Shown: piece by piece, positions 6,508 through 7,487 of the stretch
How positions within the stretch are numbered: position 1 is the first letter of the stretch
Layout of the letters: each line of letters begins with the position of its first letter
Source: Bacteroidota bacterium
GTDB taxonomy: Bacteria; Bacteroidota; Bacteroidia; Flavobacteriales; Flavobacteriaceae
Length of the DNA: 7,487 nucleotides
Reading direction: 5' to 3'
Assembly: GCA_023393485.1 (NCBI GenBank)
Contig: JAEWLD010000239.1
Location: 1-7,487 of the forward strand
Notes under the pieces: model-generated
Seen by the model: only the letters and a program-made list of their open reading frames with translations
Databases searched by the model: none
Told to the model about the DNA's origin: nothing
Position numbers and translations under genes: made by a program

Positions 6508-7487
6508 ATGAAGAGACTGCTGCTTTTGCTATTGACCGTTTCAGCAACGGCAGTGCAGGCCCAACGAGGCGTTAAAATCGGATATATTGATATGGAATAC
6601 ATCCTGCAAAATGTTCCCGATTATGCCGAAGCCAACAATCAGTTGGAACAAAAGGCCGCCAAATGGAAGCAGGAAATTGAAGTCAAAAAGAACGACATCC
6701 AAAAACTCAAGGATGCCTTGACAACAGAAAAAGTCTTACTCACAAAAGAACTTATTGCCGAGCGCGAAGAGGAAATCAAGTTTCAGGAAACTGAATTGCT
6801 CGATCTTCAGCAAAAGCGTTTTGGCCCTGCGGGCGATCTGATGTCGCAGAAAGCCGTACTGATCAAGCCGATCCAAGATCAGGTTTTTACCGCGGCGCAG
6901 GATATTGCCGAAGTAAAAAAGTTTGACTTTATTTTTGATAAATCGTCCGACATGACGATGTTGTTCGCCGCCAAACGTTTCGATATCAGCGATCAGGTAT
7001 TGCGAGTGCTGACGCGTGCCGCCAACCGCGAACAGAAAAGCAAAAAACAGCTCGAGGCCGAAGCCAAAAAAGAAGCGCTTGAAGACATGGCCGGTGACAA
7101 TCCTGCCCAGGCCGAGAGACAAAAATTACTCGACGAGAAAAAAGCCGAACGCGAAAGACTGGCCAACGAACGCAAGGAAGCGGCCGAACAGCGCAAAAAA
7201 GACGCTGAAGCCAAACGCGCACAGCAAAAGGCCGATGCCGCGGCGAAACGTGCCGGCACAACCACGAAGACCGACGACGCATCTAAACCTGCAGGTGACG
7301 CAAAAGACGCAAAAGACGAATCCAACACCGCTGCCGAAGACGCAAAAGCAACTCAGGAAGAAAATAAAAAGAAAGCTCAGGACGAGCGCGCCCAAATCAT
7401 CGCTGACCGCAAAAAGGCACAGGAAGAAAAAAGGGCAAAAATCCTGGCAGACCGCGAAGCCGCGAAAAAAGCACGACAAGGCGGCAC
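6508..7487 (+). CDS. OmpH/Skp-family periplasmic chaperone (3' end outside window)
   Basis: Skp (OmpH) is a periplasmic holdase that carries unfolded outer-membrane proteins to BAM, which fits its place directly after bamA. From ATG 6508 the frame stays open for 326 codons to the window edge. Signal peptide MKRLLLLLLTVSATAVQA is followed by Q19, then KIGYIDMEYILQNVPDY (23-39), the usual start of the family's body domain. A long coiled-coil arm follows (about 44-105, dense in E, K and Q), then the return segment with KKFDFIFDKSSDMTMLFAAKRFDISDQVL (137-165). Beyond about 175 comes a tail of at least 150 residues, very rich in K, E, A, D, R and Q. E. coli Skp is only 161 residues, so this tail is extra. 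ATG 6484 is in frame and would add eight residues; 6508 is preferred for its compact signal peptide. The 37-base gap after bamA shows no terminator or promoter. Confidence 0.92.
   Translation, partial: MKRLLLLLLTVSATAVQAQRGVKIGYIDMEYILQNVPDYAEANNQLEQKAAKWKQEIEVKKNDIQKLKDALTTEKVLLTKELIAEREEEIKFQETELLDLQQKRFGPAGDLMSQKAVLIKPIQDQVFTAAQDIAEVKKFDFIFDKSSDMTMLFAAKRFDISDQVLRVLTRAANREQKSKKQLEAEAKKEALEDMAGDNPAQAERQKLLDEKKAERERLANERKEAAEQRKKDAEAKRAQQKADAAAKRAGTTTKTDDASKPAGDAKDAKDESNTAAEDAKATQEENKKKAQDERAQIIADRKKAQEEKRAKILADREAAKKARQGG
7297..7347 (+). repeat. Short GACGCAAAA repeats in the Skp-like tail
   Basis: The 9-mer GACGCAAAA occurs in tandem at 7297-7305 and 7306-7314, followed by the partial copy GACGAATCC, and again at 7339-7347. 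The copies are in frame and encode Asp-Ala-Lys units (DAKDAKDE, then EDAKAT). They sit in the low-complexity tail of the Skp-like protein and could be prone to slippage in multiples of three codons. Confidence 0.7.
7387..7476 (+). repeat. Two 15-residue tandem repeats in the Skp-like tail
   Basis: Residues 294-308 (RAQIIADRKKAQEEK) and 309-323 (RAKILADREAAKKAR) align directly with the shared pattern RAxI(I/L)ADR. The period of 15 residues and the charge pattern suggest a helix or coiled coil extended by duplication. More copies may lie beyond the window edge. Confidence 0.65.

Noticed and set aside
7126..7479. Cys/Phe-rich minus-strand open frame that superficially resembles a membrane protein
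   Set aside because: It is the complement of the Lys/Glu/Ala-rich Skp-like tail. Runs of GAA/AAA/GCA codons read backwards give Phe, Cys and Leu and mimic hydrophobic segments.
1..7487. CRISPR array, insertion sequence, tRNA or defence/toxin system
   Set aside because: Nothing with regular spacing, transposase motifs, cloverleaf structure or known defence domains is visible. The coding space is filled by conserved housekeeping genes.

Overview
The window looks like ordinary chromosomal backbone from a Bacteroidota member, most likely Flavobacteriaceae (Flavobacterium or a close genus). Three things point there. The proteins read as close flavobacterial-type versions of PdxJ, NadK, UppS, BamA and an OmpH/Skp chaperone. 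TAnnTTTG-type promoter boxes occur, and strong Shine-Dalgarno sequences are mostly absent. The exported proteins all have signal peptides ending in Ala-Gln. Base composition appears richer in G+C than in AT-rich Flavobacterium species (many CGC, GCC and GGC codons), which suggests a higher-GC lineage. I did not compute a value.

Layout: positions 1-555 hold the first 185 codons of pdxJ on the minus strand, running off the left edge. An 88-base divergent gap (556-643) separates it from a rightward series that continues to the right edge. The series is a CBS-pair plus ACT-like protein (644-1303), NAD kinase (1303-2187, sharing one base with the previous stop), a 184-base gap with inverted repeats and a promoter-like box, a small DUF6089-type outer-membrane barrel protein (2372-3058), uppS (3059-3799, starting on the base after the previous stop), bamA (about 3783-6470, overlapping uppS) and an OmpH/Skp-like periplasmic chaperone (6508 to beyond 7487).

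Functionally there are two units. The first supplies cofactors: pyridoxal phosphate from PdxJ, transcribed away from NADP made by NadK, which is preceded by a probable nucleotide-sensing CBS protein. The second builds the envelope. UppS makes the C55 lipid carrier for peptidoglycan and surface glycans, BamA inserts outer-membrane beta-barrels, and the Skp-like protein escorts those barrels across the periplasm. The DUF6089 protein heads this unit and is a candidate client or accessory of it.

I found no mobile element, CRISPR array, tRNA, rRNA, toxin-antitoxin or defence gene, and no clear undescribed system. The points worth a second look are modest: the tight bamA/uppS overlap with a non-ATG start, the long charged repeat tail on the Skp-like protein, the CBS-ACT/NadK coupling, the shared AQ cleavage signature, an enlarged loop in BamA, and the structured gap before the DUF6089 gene.
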